Shown: in pieces, positions 1-7,754 of the stretch
Layout of the letters: every line of letters begins with the position of its first letter
How positions within the stretch are numbered: position 1 is the stretch's first letter
From: Brevundimonas vesicularis NBRC 12165
GTDB taxonomy: Bacteria > Pseudomonadota > Alphaproteobacteria > Caulobacterales > Caulobacteraceae
NCBI RefSeq assembly: GCF_001592205.1
Contig: NZ_BCWM01000008.1
Span: 62,001-126,000, forward strand
DNA: 64,000 nt
Direction: 5' to 3'
The notes under the pieces: model-generated
Seen by the model: the letters and a program-made list of their open reading frames with translations, nothing else
Database searches by the model: none
Told to the model about the DNA's origin: nothing
Made by a program: the position numbers and the translations under genes

Positions 1-565
1 CCTTGCTCTGCTCGCCCTCATCGCCCTGACCGCCAGCGTCCGCTCGGTCGCCGCTTTCAACGGCGAATGGCATGAGGGCGTCGAGACCCTGGGCCTGGCT
101 GCCATCATCGTCGCCATCGTCGGCCGCGCCTGGTGCTCGCTCTATATCGGCGGACGCAAGAAGGCCGAGATCGTCGACCGCGGCCCCTATTCCATCACGC
201 GCAACCCGCTCTATCTCTTCAGCTTCATCGGCGCCTTCGGCGTCGGCGCCCAGACCGGCAGCGTGACGATCGGCGCGATCTTCGCCGTGGCGACCTTCCT
301 GGTCTTCCTGCGCACGGTCGGTCGCGAAGAGGCCTGGCTGGCCGAACATTTCGGCGCGCCCTACGCCGCCTACTGCGCCCGCACGCCGCGCTTCCTGCCC
401 AATCCCGCCCGCTGGCGCGACGCCGAGGAACTGACCATCCGTCCCGCCTTCTTCGTCCGCACCCTGCGCGACGGCCTGGTCTTCCTCGCCGCCATCCCCG
501 TCATGGAGGGCATCGAGCACCTGCAGTCATCAGGGTTGATCGGCTTTCCGATCAGTCTGTTCTGA
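1..565 (+). CDS. Isoprenylcysteine carboxyl methyltransferase-family membrane protein (5' end cut by window)
   Basis: The frame is open from base 2, so the start codon lies before the window. The visible 187 residues contain hydrophobic membrane stretches and the C-terminal signature of the ICMT/phospholipid-methyltransferase fold: a GPYSITRNPLYL segment, then an EE pair (GREEAWLAEHFG), then AYCARTPRFLPN. In this fold these segments form the SAM-binding site next to the membrane. Bacterial members methylate lipids or small molecules and the substrate cannot be told from sequence. It ends 23 bases before the opposing tRNA gene. Confidence 0.8.
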   Translation, partial: LALLALIALTASVRSVAAFNGEWHEGVETLGLAAIIVAIVGRAWCSLYIGGRKKAEIVDRGPYSITRNPLYLFSFIGAFGVGAQTGSVTIGAIFAVATFLVFLRTVGREEAWLAEHFGAPYAAYCARTPRFLPNPARWRDAEELTIRPAFFVRTLRDGLVFLAAIPVMEGIEHLQSSGLIGFPISLF

Positions 566-588
566 TCCAGTTCGTGATCGACTTGAAA

Positions 589-675
589 TGGTGCGGGCGG
601 CCGGGCTTGAACCGGCAAGGACTTTCGTCCGGCAGATTTTAAGTCTGCTGCGTCTACCAGTTTCGCCACGCCCGC
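589..675 (-). tRNA. tRNA-Leu (anticodon TAA)
   Basis: On the minus strand the acceptor arms GCGGGCG and CGCCCGC pair at 669-675 and 593-599, and the 3' ACCA is encoded at 589-592. The anticodon stem-loop reads GCAGA-CTTAAAA-TCTGC, giving anticodon TAA for leucine UUA codons. A variable arm (CGGACGAAAGTCC) and a T-arm with GGTTCAAGCC follow, as in a class II tRNA. The length of 87 nt is right for tRNA-Leu. Confidence 0.97.
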
Positions 676-733
676 AGCCCGGTCTGGCCCGGTTTGGCTC
701 CTATAGACGGAACCGGGCCGGGTCTCCAAGTCG

Positions 734-2179
734 TCAGCGTGTCGGGGTCGCCGGCGTGGTCGCGGGCTTCATCGCCCGGAAGTCCACGTCGGAATCGGCG
801 ATCAGCCAGAGCAGGCCCGCCCAGGCGGCGACGTTCTGGTTCAGCTGCGCCGGGTCGATCTTGTCCAGCGTGTCGTTGGCGGTGTGGTGCAGGTCGAAAT
901 AGCGAGTTCCGTCCTGGGCCAGGCCGAAGAAGGGCACGCCCAGCGGGCCCATCGGTCCGACATCAACGCCGCCTTCGGTCTCGACGCGATCGGAGGCTAG
1001 GACGCCGATCGGATAGAGGACGCGGGTCGCGGCCTTCTGGAAGTCTGAGCCTTGCGCGCCGGCGGGCAGGCGCAGGGCGTAAACGCGGTCGGCGCCGAAA
1101 TCGCTCTCGCCGGCGATGATGTGCTTGTCCAGCGCCACGCCCTGGCCGCGCGCGTAGACGCCGCCGCCGTTGCCGGTCTGGGCGGTCGGCTGGGCCACTT
1201 CTTCCGAACCGTAGAAGATCACGCGCAGGGTGCGGGCCGGACGACGGCCGCTGTCGGCGATGGCCTTGGCGGCCGCGATGGTGATGGCGCCCCCTGCCCC
1301 GTCGTCGATGGCGCCGGTGCCCAGGTCCCAGCTGTCCATGTGGGAGCCCAGGACGATGATCTCGTCGGGGCGCGTAGCGCCCGGCAGATCGCCGATCACG
1401 TTCTGGCTGGTTGTGCGATAGGTGCGGGCGGTCGAGGTCAGGCGCATCCGCACCGGCTGGCCCAGGGCGACCAGGCGGCTGACCTGATCGGCGTCGGGCG
1501 CGGCCAGGGCGAAGGCGGGAATGGTCGGCTTTCCGTCGACATAGCGGGTGGTGCCGGTGTGGGGCATCCGGTCCTCGTCAGAGCCGACCGAGCGCATGAC
1601 GAAGGCCGCCGCGCCCTTGGCCGCCGCCACGCCGGGGCCGGCGCCGCGCACGCGGGTCTGGGGACCATAGCCCGAGCCGTCCTGCATCGGGTGCATCTGG
1701 CCCAGATCGACATAGACGATCTTGCCGCGGACGGCGGCCTCGGGCGCGGCCTGCAGGTCTTCAAACGTGGAGAAGCGCACGACCTCCGCCTCGACGCCGT
1801 TGCGTGGTGTGGCCGGAGAGTGGCCCAGAGCCGCAGCGACCAGGGCCTGGGCGTTGTCACCGACGATGGCGGCCGAGCTTTCGCCCCGCTCCCAGCCGAC
1901 CAGCGGGAACTCTTCGACGCGGACGTTCTGGAAGCCGTTGGCGCGCAGATAGTCAGCGGCCCAGGCGGCGGCCTGCTGCTCGGAGCGCGAACCCGCCGGG
2001 CGCGCGCCGAACCGCGTCGTCAGTTGGGTGACATAGTCCATGGCGATGTTCGAGCGCATCGCGGCGTCGCGCACCACGATCGCCTGCTGCACCGTCGCCG
2101 CATCCTGAGCATGGGCCGCGGGTGTAAACGCGACAAGACCCAGGGCGACGGCGCTGGCGGTCAGCAGACGGATGGACAT
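734..2179 (-). CDS. Exported M28-family zinc aminopeptidase/carboxypeptidase
   Basis: A 481-residue protein with an N-terminal Sec signal peptide ending near AHAQDA, so it is periplasmic or outer-membrane exposed. A PA-like insert occupies roughly residues 100-260. The co-catalytic zinc site of M28 peptidases follows: GSHMDSWDLG (His, Asp), AIDDGAGG (bridging Asp), YGSEEVAQ (catalytic Glu pair) and a distal DLHHTANDT histidine. The family removes N-terminal residues or acts as glutamate carboxypeptidase-like enzymes; the substrate is unknown here. It ends 58 bases beyond the tRNA gene and begins 43 bases after the DUF3297 gene stop, so co-transcription with that gene is possible. Confidence 0.9.
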   Translation of the reverse strand: MSIRLLTASAVALGLVAFTPAAHAQDAATVQQAIVVRDAAMRSNIAMDYVTQLTTRFGARPAGSRSEQQAAAWAADYLRANGFQNVRVEEFPLVGWERGESSAAIVGDNAQALVAAALGHSPATPRNGVEAEVVRFSTFEDLQAAPEAAVRGKIVYVDLGQMHPMQDGSGYGPQTRVRGAGPGVAAAKGAAAFVMRSVGSDEDRMPHTGTTRYVDGKPTIPAFALAAPDADQVSRLVALGQPVRMRLTSTARTYRTTSQNVIGDLPGATRPDEIIVLGSHMDSWDLGTGAIDDGAGGAITIAAAKAIADSGRRPARTLRVIFYGSEEVAQPTAQTGNGGGVYARGQGVALDKHIIAGESDFGADRVYALRLPAGAQGSDFQKAATRVLYPIGVLASDRVETEGGVDVGPMGPLGVPFFGLAQDGTRYFDLHHTANDTLDKIDPAQLNQNVAAWAGLLWLIADSDVDFRAMKPATTPATPTR

Positions 2180-2222
2180 AAGCAGGCTCCGGACTCAGAT
2201 GAGAGCCGGACCCTAGGTAGGT

Positions 2223-2462
2223 TCAGCCGTTCTGGAAATAGGGTTCGACCGGACCCTGCAGTTTCACGGTCAGGGCCTTGCCCTTGCGATCCACGCGGTT
2301 GCCGAGCGCCAGACGCACCCAGCCTTCGGACACGCAATATTCCTCGACATTGGTCTTCTCTTCGCCCTTGAAGCGAATGCCGACGCCACGTTGCAGAACC
2401 TCGGCGTCGTGATGCGGGCTGGACGGGTCGACCGAAAGGCGATCGGGGGGCGTGTCGGACAT
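2223..2462 (-). CDS. DUF3297 family small protein
   Basis: A 79-residue soluble protein whose whole length matches the DUF3297 pattern: a start like MSDTPPDRLSVDPSSPHHD, then GVGIRFKGEEKTNVEEYCVSEGW and a KLQGPVEPYF ending. The family is widespread in Proteobacteria and has no established function. It lies upstream of the M28 peptidase on the same strand. The ATG at 2462 is the only in-frame ATG that gives the family N-terminus. Confidence 0.85.
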   Translation of the reverse strand: MSDTPPDRLSVDPSSPHHDAEVLQRGVGIRFKGEEKTNVEEYCVSEGWVRLALGNRVDRKGKALTVKLQGPVEPYFQNG

Positions 2463-2559
2463 GGCGTTGGTCGGGTTCAGATCTCGGGAAAGGCGTGGTG
2501 ATAGACGCGCTGGCGCGCCCTGCCAATCCGAAACCGGGCCAAACCGGGCTCGAAGACCT

Positions 2560-2679
2560 TTAGGGCAGCAGGTGATAGTGCTGGGCGACGGCGGCCATCA
2601 TCACGGTTCCGACCGCCGGAACGGCGAGTATGATGGCCCTGCGCATGCGGTGCGCCACGTAAAGCAGTTCGCCGATCAT
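2560..2679 (-). CDS. Possible 39-residue membrane peptide
   Basis: A short minus-strand frame in the 324-base gap between the DUF3297 and MotE-like genes. It encodes 39 residues starting MIGELLYVAHRMRR, followed by one hydrophobic helix (AIILAVPAVGTVMMAAVA) and ending HYHLLP. A GAGGA ribosome-binding sequence lies about 8 bases before the ATG at 2679, and an earlier in-frame ATG at 2700 would add 7 residues. The charged start plus one helix is typical of real small membrane proteins, but there is no family match I recognise. The rest of the gap shows nothing else. Confidence 0.35.
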   Translation of the reverse strand: MIGELLYVAHRMRRAIILAVPAVGTVMMAAVAQHYHLLP

Positions 2680-2786
2680 GGCGCGGATCCTCGATGTCAT
2701 CGCTCTCTGACGGAGCGTTCGAAGATCATTGGTCGAACAGTGCGCGCTGTCGAGACGAAACGTCAGCGTCGAGATTACACTTAAGT

Positions 2787-3707
2787 TTACTGCACAGTTT
2801 GCCGGGGCTGGGCGTTGGGGGCGGCTGACGGCTGATAGGCCTGCGGGCCGGTCGCAGCGGGAGCGGCCGCAGGCGTGGCGGCAGGACGACGCGCCGGGGT
2901 CGCGGCCGGACGGGCCGCGGGTCGCGCAGCGGGACGGTTGGCGGCCGGGCGCGGCGTCGGACGGGTCGTTGGGGCGGCCGCAGGCTGAGCCGTCGGCGTC
3001 GCTGGCGGGGTCGTCGCGGCTGGCGCAGCAGCGGCAGGCGTAGCGGCCGGAGGCGGTGCGGCCTCGGCGGCGGCGGCGCGGGCGGCCATCTGCTGGGCCT
3101 GGAAGCGGGCGGCGAGCTTTTCGGTCAGCTCCTTGGCTTGCGGCGCGCTCATCTGGGCCATGATGGCGGCCAGGGTACGCGGACGCATGGCGGCGGCGAC
3201 CGGCAGGCGCACCCGGTCCTCCAATGCGGCCATGACCGGGGCGGCCTCCTTGGGACGCATGGCGGAATAGACCTGAACCAGACGATCGATCTCGGCCTTC
3301 TCGCGCTCATCGACTTGGCCGAGCATCTGCTTCATCTCGGCCTTCAAGGCTTCCAACGCCTTGACCTTGGCGTCCAGCTTCTGCTCGGCGGCGACCATCA
3401 GCGGCAGAGTAGTGGCGAAGTCCTGGTCACGCGCATCCAGCGCCGCGCGGCGCTGCGACAGCGACTGGATGATCTTCAGCTCGGCCGGCGAAATCCCGGC
3501 CTGCTGGGCCAGCTGTTCGGGAGACAAGGCGGAACAGGTGCCGGGCAGAACCGGCTTGGGCGGCGCGCCGGCCGCAGATGGAACCGCCTCCTCGGCCCAG
3601 GCCTTGGCCCCGTCGAACAGGCCAGGCGCGACGCCGACGGCGCGCACGGCGACGACCCCGCCGATGGCGATGGCGATCAGGGGCAGGATGCGGGGAAGGC
3701 GGGCCAT
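2787..3707 (-). CDS. MotE-like flagellar protein with Ala/Pro-rich tail
   Basis: 306 residues. An N-terminal hydrophobic segment (residues about 7-25) anchors or exports the protein. Residues about 60-200 hold a coiled coil (LDAKVKALEALKAEMKQML) followed by a MgtE-N/FliG-like helical repeat (VQVYSAMRPKEAAPVMAALED and the RTLAAIMAQMS segment), the arrangement of MotE, a periplasmic chaperone for the MotC stator partner in rhizobia. The last 100 residues are low-complexity Ala/Pro/Thr with PAARPAA repeats. It is the last gene of the fliL-fliM-DUF6468 run, 17 bases after its neighbour, which supports a flagellar role. The exact function in this lineage is inference. Confidence 0.75.
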   Translation of the reverse strand: MARLPRILPLIAIAIGGVVAVRAVGVAPGLFDGAKAWAEEAVPSAAGAPPKPVLPGTCSALSPEQLAQQAGISPAELKIIQSLSQRRAALDARDQDFATTLPLMVAAEQKLDAKVKALEALKAEMKQMLGQVDEREKAEIDRLVQVYSAMRPKEAAPVMAALEDRVRLPVAAAMRPRTLAAIMAQMSAPQAKELTEKLAARFQAQQMAARAAAAEAAPPPAATPAAAAPAATTPPATPTAQPAAAPTTRPTPRPAANRPAARPAARPAATPARRPAATPAAAPAATGPQAYQPSAAPNAQPRQTVQ

Positions 3708-3724
3708 GAAATGGGGTTCCGAAC

Positions 3725-4306
3725 TCAGGCGGCGAACAGGTCGTCGTCGAGATTACGACGCGCGGCGTTGAGGCTTTGTTTGGCGGAATGGTTAGCGGAG
3801 CGTCCGGCAGTCAGGGCCTGAACGATCGCGGCGACATTGTCGCGCCCGGCGGGCGCAGCCGCTTCATTACGACGGTTCGAAGAGGGACTGGCCAGTCCCT
3901 GGATGCGTTGAGCAAGGGCCGCCATGCGATCGGCCCGCTCCTCGTCTTCGGTCGCGGCCGGCGCTGGAGCCAGGGCGGCCGGGGCCGCGCGACGGACGGG
4001 TTCGTCCTCAACAATACGCGCCGGCGCCATGGCCGGCGCGCGGGCGATCAGGGTCTCCAGCTGCGCCTTGACCTCACGCGCCTTGATAATCCGGTCGTGA
4101 AGCAGATCCGTTTCCTGGCCCGAGGCCCGAAGGGTGGCCAGGGCGTTTTCGGCGCGGCCGGCGGCGGCGTTCAGTTCGGTGACGGCCTGGGCGAAGGCCA
4201 GCTGGCCGGCGCGCAGGGCAGCCAGCTTGCGTTCCAGCTTGATGCCGTAACCGACCGCCGCGATCAGCAGCACCATCAGCACGCCGTCCATGATCATCCC
4301 GGCCAT
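3725..4306 (-). CDS. DUF6468 protein, flagellar-operon membrane protein
   Basis: 193 residues with one N-terminal membrane helix (MDGVLMVLLIAAVGYGIKLERKL), then a long helical, probably coiled-coil region (residues 25-95) and a disordered C-terminal half rich in Ala, Arg and Pro. The N-terminal part matches DUF6468, which is found next to fliL and fliM in Alphaproteobacteria and has no biochemically settled role. Its ATG overlaps the fliM stop codon by one base, so translation is coupled to the switch protein. It is probably a basal-body accessory factor. Confidence 0.75.
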   Translation of the reverse strand: MAGMIMDGVLMVLLIAAVGYGIKLERKLAALRAGQLAFAQAVTELNAAAGRAENALATLRASGQETDLLHDRIIKAREVKAQLETLIARAPAMAPARIVEDEPVRRAAPAALAPAPAATEDEERADRMAALAQRIQGLASPSSNRRNEAAAPAGRDNVAAIVQALTAGRSANHSAKQSLNAARRNLDDDLFAA

Positions 4307-5349
4307 CAGACGTTCACTCCCAGGCGGGCGGCGACTTCCGGATTGACCGGCCCTTCGACGCGTATGGCGATGTGCTGGCCCTTGCGCCCCATGCGGCCGG
4401 TGGTCAGCGGAATGGAGCCGGCGCGGATCGAGACCTCGGAATCCGGCGTGGCGTTCAGCATCATCGTGTCGCCGACCTTGAGGTTCAGCACGCTGGACAG
4501 AGGCATCTGCTGTTCGTCCAGGACCGCGCGGACTTCGGTTTCGGTCGTCCAGATCTCGGTGGCCAAGTGGCCTTCCCAGATGTTGTCGCGGCCGAACTTC
4601 TCGCCCATGAACTGCTGCAGCAGCATCTTGCGGATCGGCTCCAGCGTCGCATAGGGCAGCAGCAGCTCGATACGGCCGCCGCGATCCTCCATGTCGATCC
4701 GCAGCTTGATCAGGATGGCGGCGTTGGCGGGACGCGCGATGGCGGCGAAGCGCGGGTTGGTCTCCAGCCGGTCCAGGTTGAAGTGGACCGGGGTCAGCGG
4801 CTCGAACGCCTGGCGAGCGTCGTTCAGCACGACCTCGACCATCCGCTGCACCAGCACCCGCTCGATGGTCGTGTAGGGCCGACCTTCTATGCGCAGCGCC
4901 GCCGTGCCGCGACGACCGCCCAGAAGCACGTCGACGATCGAATAGATCAGGTTGGAATCGACCGTCAGCAGGCCGTAGTTGTCCAGCTCCTCGGCGCGAA
5001 ACACCGCCAGGATGGCCGGCAGCGGGATCGAGTTCAGATAGTCGCCGAAGCGGATCGACGAAATATTGTCCAGGCTGACTTCGACGTTGTCGGAGGTGAA
5101 GTTGCGAAGGCTGGTCGTCATCAACCGCACCAGGCGGTCGAACACGATCTCCAGCATCGGCAGACGCTCGTAGCTGACGAGCGCGGAGTTGATGATGGCC
5201 CGGATGCCCGAGCGTTCTGAACCGTCGTCGTCGCCCAGGTCGAAGCCCAGCAGGCTGTCGATCTCATCCTGGTTCAGGACGCGTTCGGACAGGGCGTCGC
5301 CGGGATCGCCCAGACCGCCGAACGGATCGAGTTGCGCCGCGTCCGTCAT
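4306..5349 (-). CDS. fliM: Flagellar motor switch protein FliM
   Basis: 347 residues. The N-terminal LNQDEIDSLLGFDLGDDD is the CheY-P-binding peptide of FliM. The CheC-like middle domain follows, then a C-terminal SpoA domain (WTTETEVRAVLDEQQMPLSSVLNLKVGDTMML) that contacts FliN. FliM forms the C-ring that sets rotation direction and receives CheY-P. It sits 2 bases after fliL and one base overlaps the DUF6468 gene, in one operon. Confidence 0.97.
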   Translation of the reverse strand: MTDAAQLDPFGGLGDPGDALSERVLNQDEIDSLLGFDLGDDDGSERSGIRAIINSALVSYERLPMLEIVFDRLVRLMTTSLRNFTSDNVEVSLDNISSIRFGDYLNSIPLPAILAVFRAEELDNYGLLTVDSNLIYSIVDVLLGGRRGTAALRIEGRPYTTIERVLVQRMVEVVLNDARQAFEPLTPVHFNLDRLETNPRFAAIARPANAAILIKLRIDMEDRGGRIELLLPYATLEPIRKMLLQQFMGEKFGRDNIWEGHLATEIWTTETEVRAVLDEQQMPLSSVLNLKVGDTMMLNATPDSEVSIRAGSIPLTTGRMGRKGQHIAIRVEGPVNPEVAARLGVNV

Positions 5350-5351
5350 GC

Positions 5352-6026
5352 CTATTGCACCAGCATTTCTTCGATCAGCACGGCATCGACCTTGCCCGGC
5401 GCGGCGATCAGATTGACGCGGCGCAGTATCTCGGCGCGCAGCTGATAGGTGCCGGCCGAGCCGCTGAGGTCCTCGGGGCGCAGTTCGCGCACGAAGCCGG
5501 TGAACATGTCCTGCAGACGCGGCATCTCTTCCTGCAGGTGGGTCGCCACCTCGGCGTCCTGCATCTCCAGCGTCAGCTTCAGCTTCAGGAAGGTCGGACG
5601 GCCGTCGGGCGACTGGATGTTCATCACCATGTCGGGCAGGGTGTAGAAGGTGACACCATCCGGCCCCTCGGCGATGACGCCCAGCGCAGAATCGGCCTCG
5701 CCTTCCTTGCCGCCTCCGCCGTGACCGCCGCCTTCCTTCTTCTCTTCCTTGCCCTCGGCCTTCTTGTCGGCCTTCTCTTCTCCGTGGCCGGCTTCAGCCT
5801 CGGCGCCGTGCGCTTCGGCGGGCTTGGGCTTCAGCATGAAGAAGGCCGCCGCTCCCCCGCCGCCCAGCACCAGCAAGGCGACCGGCGCGATGATGAACAG
5901 CAACGGGATTTTCTTTTTCTTGGGCGCGGCTGCGTCACCGTCGGCGGCCTCGCCTTCGGTCACTGCCGGCAGGTTGGCGTCGGCGTCGGCCGCAGGCGCA
6001 CCCTTCTTCTTGCCGAACTTGAACAT
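5352..6026 (-). CDS. fliL: Flagellar basal-body-associated protein FliL
   Basis: 224 residues: a short cytoplasmic N-terminus, one membrane helix (IPLLFIIAPVALLVLGGGGAAAFF), an unusually long acidic/Lys/Gly/His-rich linker (about residues 75-115) and a periplasmic FliL domain (FYTLPDMVMNIQSPDGRPTFLKLKLTLEM). FliL surrounds and supports the stator and is needed for motility in Caulobacter. It is the first gene of its operon; the upstream intergenic region contains a CtrA-like box, consistent with the class II (early) flagellar genes of Caulobacter. Confidence 0.95.
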   Translation of the reverse strand: MFKFGKKKGAPAADADANLPAVTEGEAADGDAAAPKKKKIPLLFIIAPVALLVLGGGGAAAFFMLKPKPAEAHGAEAEAGHGEEKADKKAEGKEEKKEGGGHGGGGKEGEADSALGVIAEGPDGVTFYTLPDMVMNIQSPDGRPTFLKLKLTLEMQDAEVATHLQEEMPRLQDMFTGFVRELRPEDLSGSAGTYQLRAEILRRVNLIAAPGKVDAVLIEEMLVQ

Positions 6027-6072
6027 GCGCGCGCCCCGGAGACTCTCTCATGGCGAGGATCGTCCGGTTTGG

Positions 6073-6088
6073 TTAACGCGACGTTTAC
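6073..6088. promoter_or_regulatory. CtrA-like box, 16-bp element shared with the fliF upstream region
   Basis: TTAA-CGCGACG-TTTA matches the CtrA consensus TTAA-N7-TTAA with one mismatch. The 16 bases TTAACGCGACGTTTAC recur exactly (as reverse complement) at 39700-39715 upstream of fliF. It lies about 47 bases upstream of the fliL start and 119 bases upstream of flgF, so it could act on fliL. Binding by CtrA is inferred from the Caulobacter consensus. Confidence 0.6.
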
Positions 6089-6092
6089 AATG

Positions 6093-6106
6093 GGCAGGAT
6101 TTGCCG
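6093..6106. promoter_or_regulatory. Near-palindromic FlbD-like (ftr) site
   Basis: GGCAGGATTTGCCG is a GGCA-N6-TGCC dyad, and its minus strand (CGGCAAATCCTGCC) resembles the Caulobacter ftr elements bound by FlbD. It is centred about 70 bases upstream of the sigma-54 promoter of flgF, a suitable enhancer distance, and close to the fliL promoter region. A sister site, GGCAGAAAATGCCG, lies upstream of fliF at 39678-39691. The assignment to FlbD is inference. Confidence 0.5.
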
Positions 6107-6161
6107 GGTTGGAAGCGGCCCGATCCCGCTCAAACCCGCATCGCGCCTGAATTAACCCTGT

Positions 6162-6176
6162 TGGCACGGCCGTTGC
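6162..6176 (+). promoter_or_regulatory. Sigma-54 promoter of flgF operon
   Basis: TGGCAC-GGCCG-TTGC is a perfect match to the RpoN -24/-12 consensus TGGCAC-N5-TTGC. The predicted transcript start is about base 6188, just before the AAGGAG ribosome-binding site (6191-6196) and the GTG start of flgF at 6207. This fits the class III rod and ring genes of Caulobacter, which need RpoN and FlbD. Confidence 0.92.
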
Positions 6177-6206
6177 GAGAGGCTGAGGCGAAGGAGCACG
6201 CCTCTC

Positions 6207-6947
6207 GTGGAAAACGCCGCCTATATCGGACTGTCACGCCAGATGACGCTGCGTCGCGAACTGGACATCGTGGCCAACAACGTCGCCAACGCCAACACCA
6301 CCGGCTTCAAGGTCGAGCAACTGATGCTGGGCACCGAGATCGGGCAGCGGGCGCGCAACGACTCGATCCGCCCGTCGGCCAGCTTCGTGCTGGACAATGG
6401 CGTCGGTCGCGACTTCGGCCAGGGTTCGATGCAGCAGACGGGCCGCTCGCTGGACTTCGCCATTTCCGGCGAGGGCGCCTTCTTCACCGTGCGTGATGGC
6501 GCCAACGGCGAGGCCTACACCCGCGACGGCGCCTTCACCCTGGATCCGGAAGGCCGTTTGACCACCAAACAGGGTCAGGCCGTCCTTGGCGGCGGCGCGG
6601 AGATCGTGCTGGACCCCGCGCTTGGCGCGCCCAGCGTCGGCGCCGACGGCACCATCACCCAGAACGGACAGGTCACTGGCCGGCTGTCGGTCGTGCGTTT
6701 CGATACGCTGGGCGTGCTCGAAAAGGGGGGCGACAGCCTCTACCGCAATAAGTCCAACGCCCAGCCGATCGAGGCCGCAGACGCCCAGGTTCATCAAGGC
6801 TCGCTGGAGTCCTCCAACGTCAATCCGTTGATCGAAATCACCAATCTCGTCGAGATCAGCCGCGCCTACGAGAGCATTTCCAAGCTGATCGAAAACACCA
6901 CAGACCTGAGCCGTCGCGCCGTCGAGCGCCTCGGCAAGGCCGCTTAA
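6207..6947 (+). CDS. flgF: Flagellar basal-body rod protein FlgF
   Basis: 246 residues. The N-terminal MENAAYIGLSRQMTLRRELDIVANNVANANTTGFK is the export and rod-assembly signature of the FlgE/F/G family; the C-terminal YESISKLIENTTDLSRRAVERLG helix pairs with it. The start is GTG at 6207, chosen because an AAGGAG ribosome-binding site lies 10 bases upstream and it gives the conserved N-terminus. It builds the proximal rod in the periplasm and is first in a four-gene operon with flgG, flgA and flgH. Confidence 0.96.
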   Translation: MENAAYIGLSRQMTLRRELDIVANNVANANTTGFKVEQLMLGTEIGQRARNDSIRPSASFVLDNGVGRDFGQGSMQQTGRSLDFAISGEGAFFTVRDGANGEAYTRDGAFTLDPEGRLTTKQGQAVLGGGAEIVLDPALGAPSVGADGTITQNGQVTGRLSVVRFDTLGVLEKGGDSLYRNKSNAQPIEAADAQVHQGSLESSNVNPLIEITNLVEISRAYESISKLIENTTDLSRRAVERLGKAA

Positions 6948-6961
6948 AGGAGAGCCGGAAC

Positions 6962-7750
6962 ATGCGCGCTCTGAGAACCGCAGCCTCGGGCATGGCCGCC
7001 CAGCAGTTGAACGTGGAGGTTATCTCCAACAACATCGCCAACATGAACACGGTGGGCTTCAAGAAGCAGCGCGCCGAGTTCCAAGACCTGCTCTATCAGA
7101 ACGTCGAACGCATGGGGGCCCAGTCCTCGGCCTCAGGCACCGTCGTTCCGACCGGCATCCAGATCGGCGCAGGCGTCAAGGCCGGGGCCGTCTATCGGAT
7201 CACCGAACAGGGCACGCCCCAGGCGACCGGCAACCCGTACGACATGGCTATCGACGGCAAGGGCTATTTCCAGATCAGCCTGCCTTCTGGCGAAAAGGCC
7301 TACACCCGCGCCGGCAATCTACAGGTCAATCCAGAAGGCCAGATGGTGACCGACGACGGCTATTTGCTGGAGCCGGCGATCACCATCCCGCAGGACGCGA
7401 CCAAGGTATCGATCTCCAAGACCGGTCTGGTTCAGGTGACCCAGGCCGGACAGCCCGCCCCGACCACGGTCGGGCAGATCGAACTGGCCAGCTTCTTCAA
7501 TGAAGCCGGACTGGAAGCCATCGGCGACAACCTGTTGCTGGAAACCGCCGCATCCGGGCCGGCGATCGTCGGGACGCCCGGCGACGCGGGCTACGGCCAG
7601 ATCATGCAGTCGTACACCGAGGCGTCGAACGTCGACGCGGTCGCTGAGATCAGCGCCCTGATCGTGGCGCAGCGGGCCTATGAGATGAACTCCAAGGTCA
7701 TCAGCACCGCCGACCAGATGCTGTCCGTCGCCTCGCAAGTTAAGGGCTAG
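6962..7750 (+). CDS. flgG: Flagellar distal rod protein FlgG
   Basis: 262 residues, full length for FlgG. It begins MRALRTAASGMAAQQLNVEVISNNIANMNTVGFKK and ends with QRAYEMNSKVISTADQMLSVASQV, the paired D0 helices of distal rod subunits. A strong AAAGGAG site precedes the ATG. It follows flgF by 14 bases. FlgG polymerises through the P- and L-rings assembled with the neighbouring flgH product. Confidence 0.97.
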   Translation: MRALRTAASGMAAQQLNVEVISNNIANMNTVGFKKQRAEFQDLLYQNVERMGAQSSASGTVVPTGIQIGAGVKAGAVYRITEQGTPQATGNPYDMAIDGKGYFQISLPSGEKAYTRAGNLQVNPEGQMVTDDGYLLEPAITIPQDATKVSISKTGLVQVTQAGQPAPTTVGQIELASFFNEAGLEAIGDNLLLETAASGPAIVGTPGDAGYGQIMQSYTEASNVDAVAEISALIVAQRAYEMNSKVISTADQMLSVASQVKG

Positions 7751-7754
7751 GGCC

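Noticed and set aside
370-729. Minus-strand frame of 119 codons across the tRNA-Leu gene
   Set aside because: It runs through the tRNA and the antisense of the methyltransferase gene; no family pattern and poor start.
2452-2784. Plus-strand frame of 110 codons in the gap after the DUF3297 gene
   Set aside because: Arg/Gly-rich composition typical of a shadow frame in GC-rich DNA and no ribosome-binding site; the minus-strand 39-codon frame is better.
4372-5220. Long plus-strand frame antisense to fliM (282 codons)
   Set aside because: Composition rich in Gln, Arg, His and Gly is the usual mirror of a GC-rich gene; fliM is certain.
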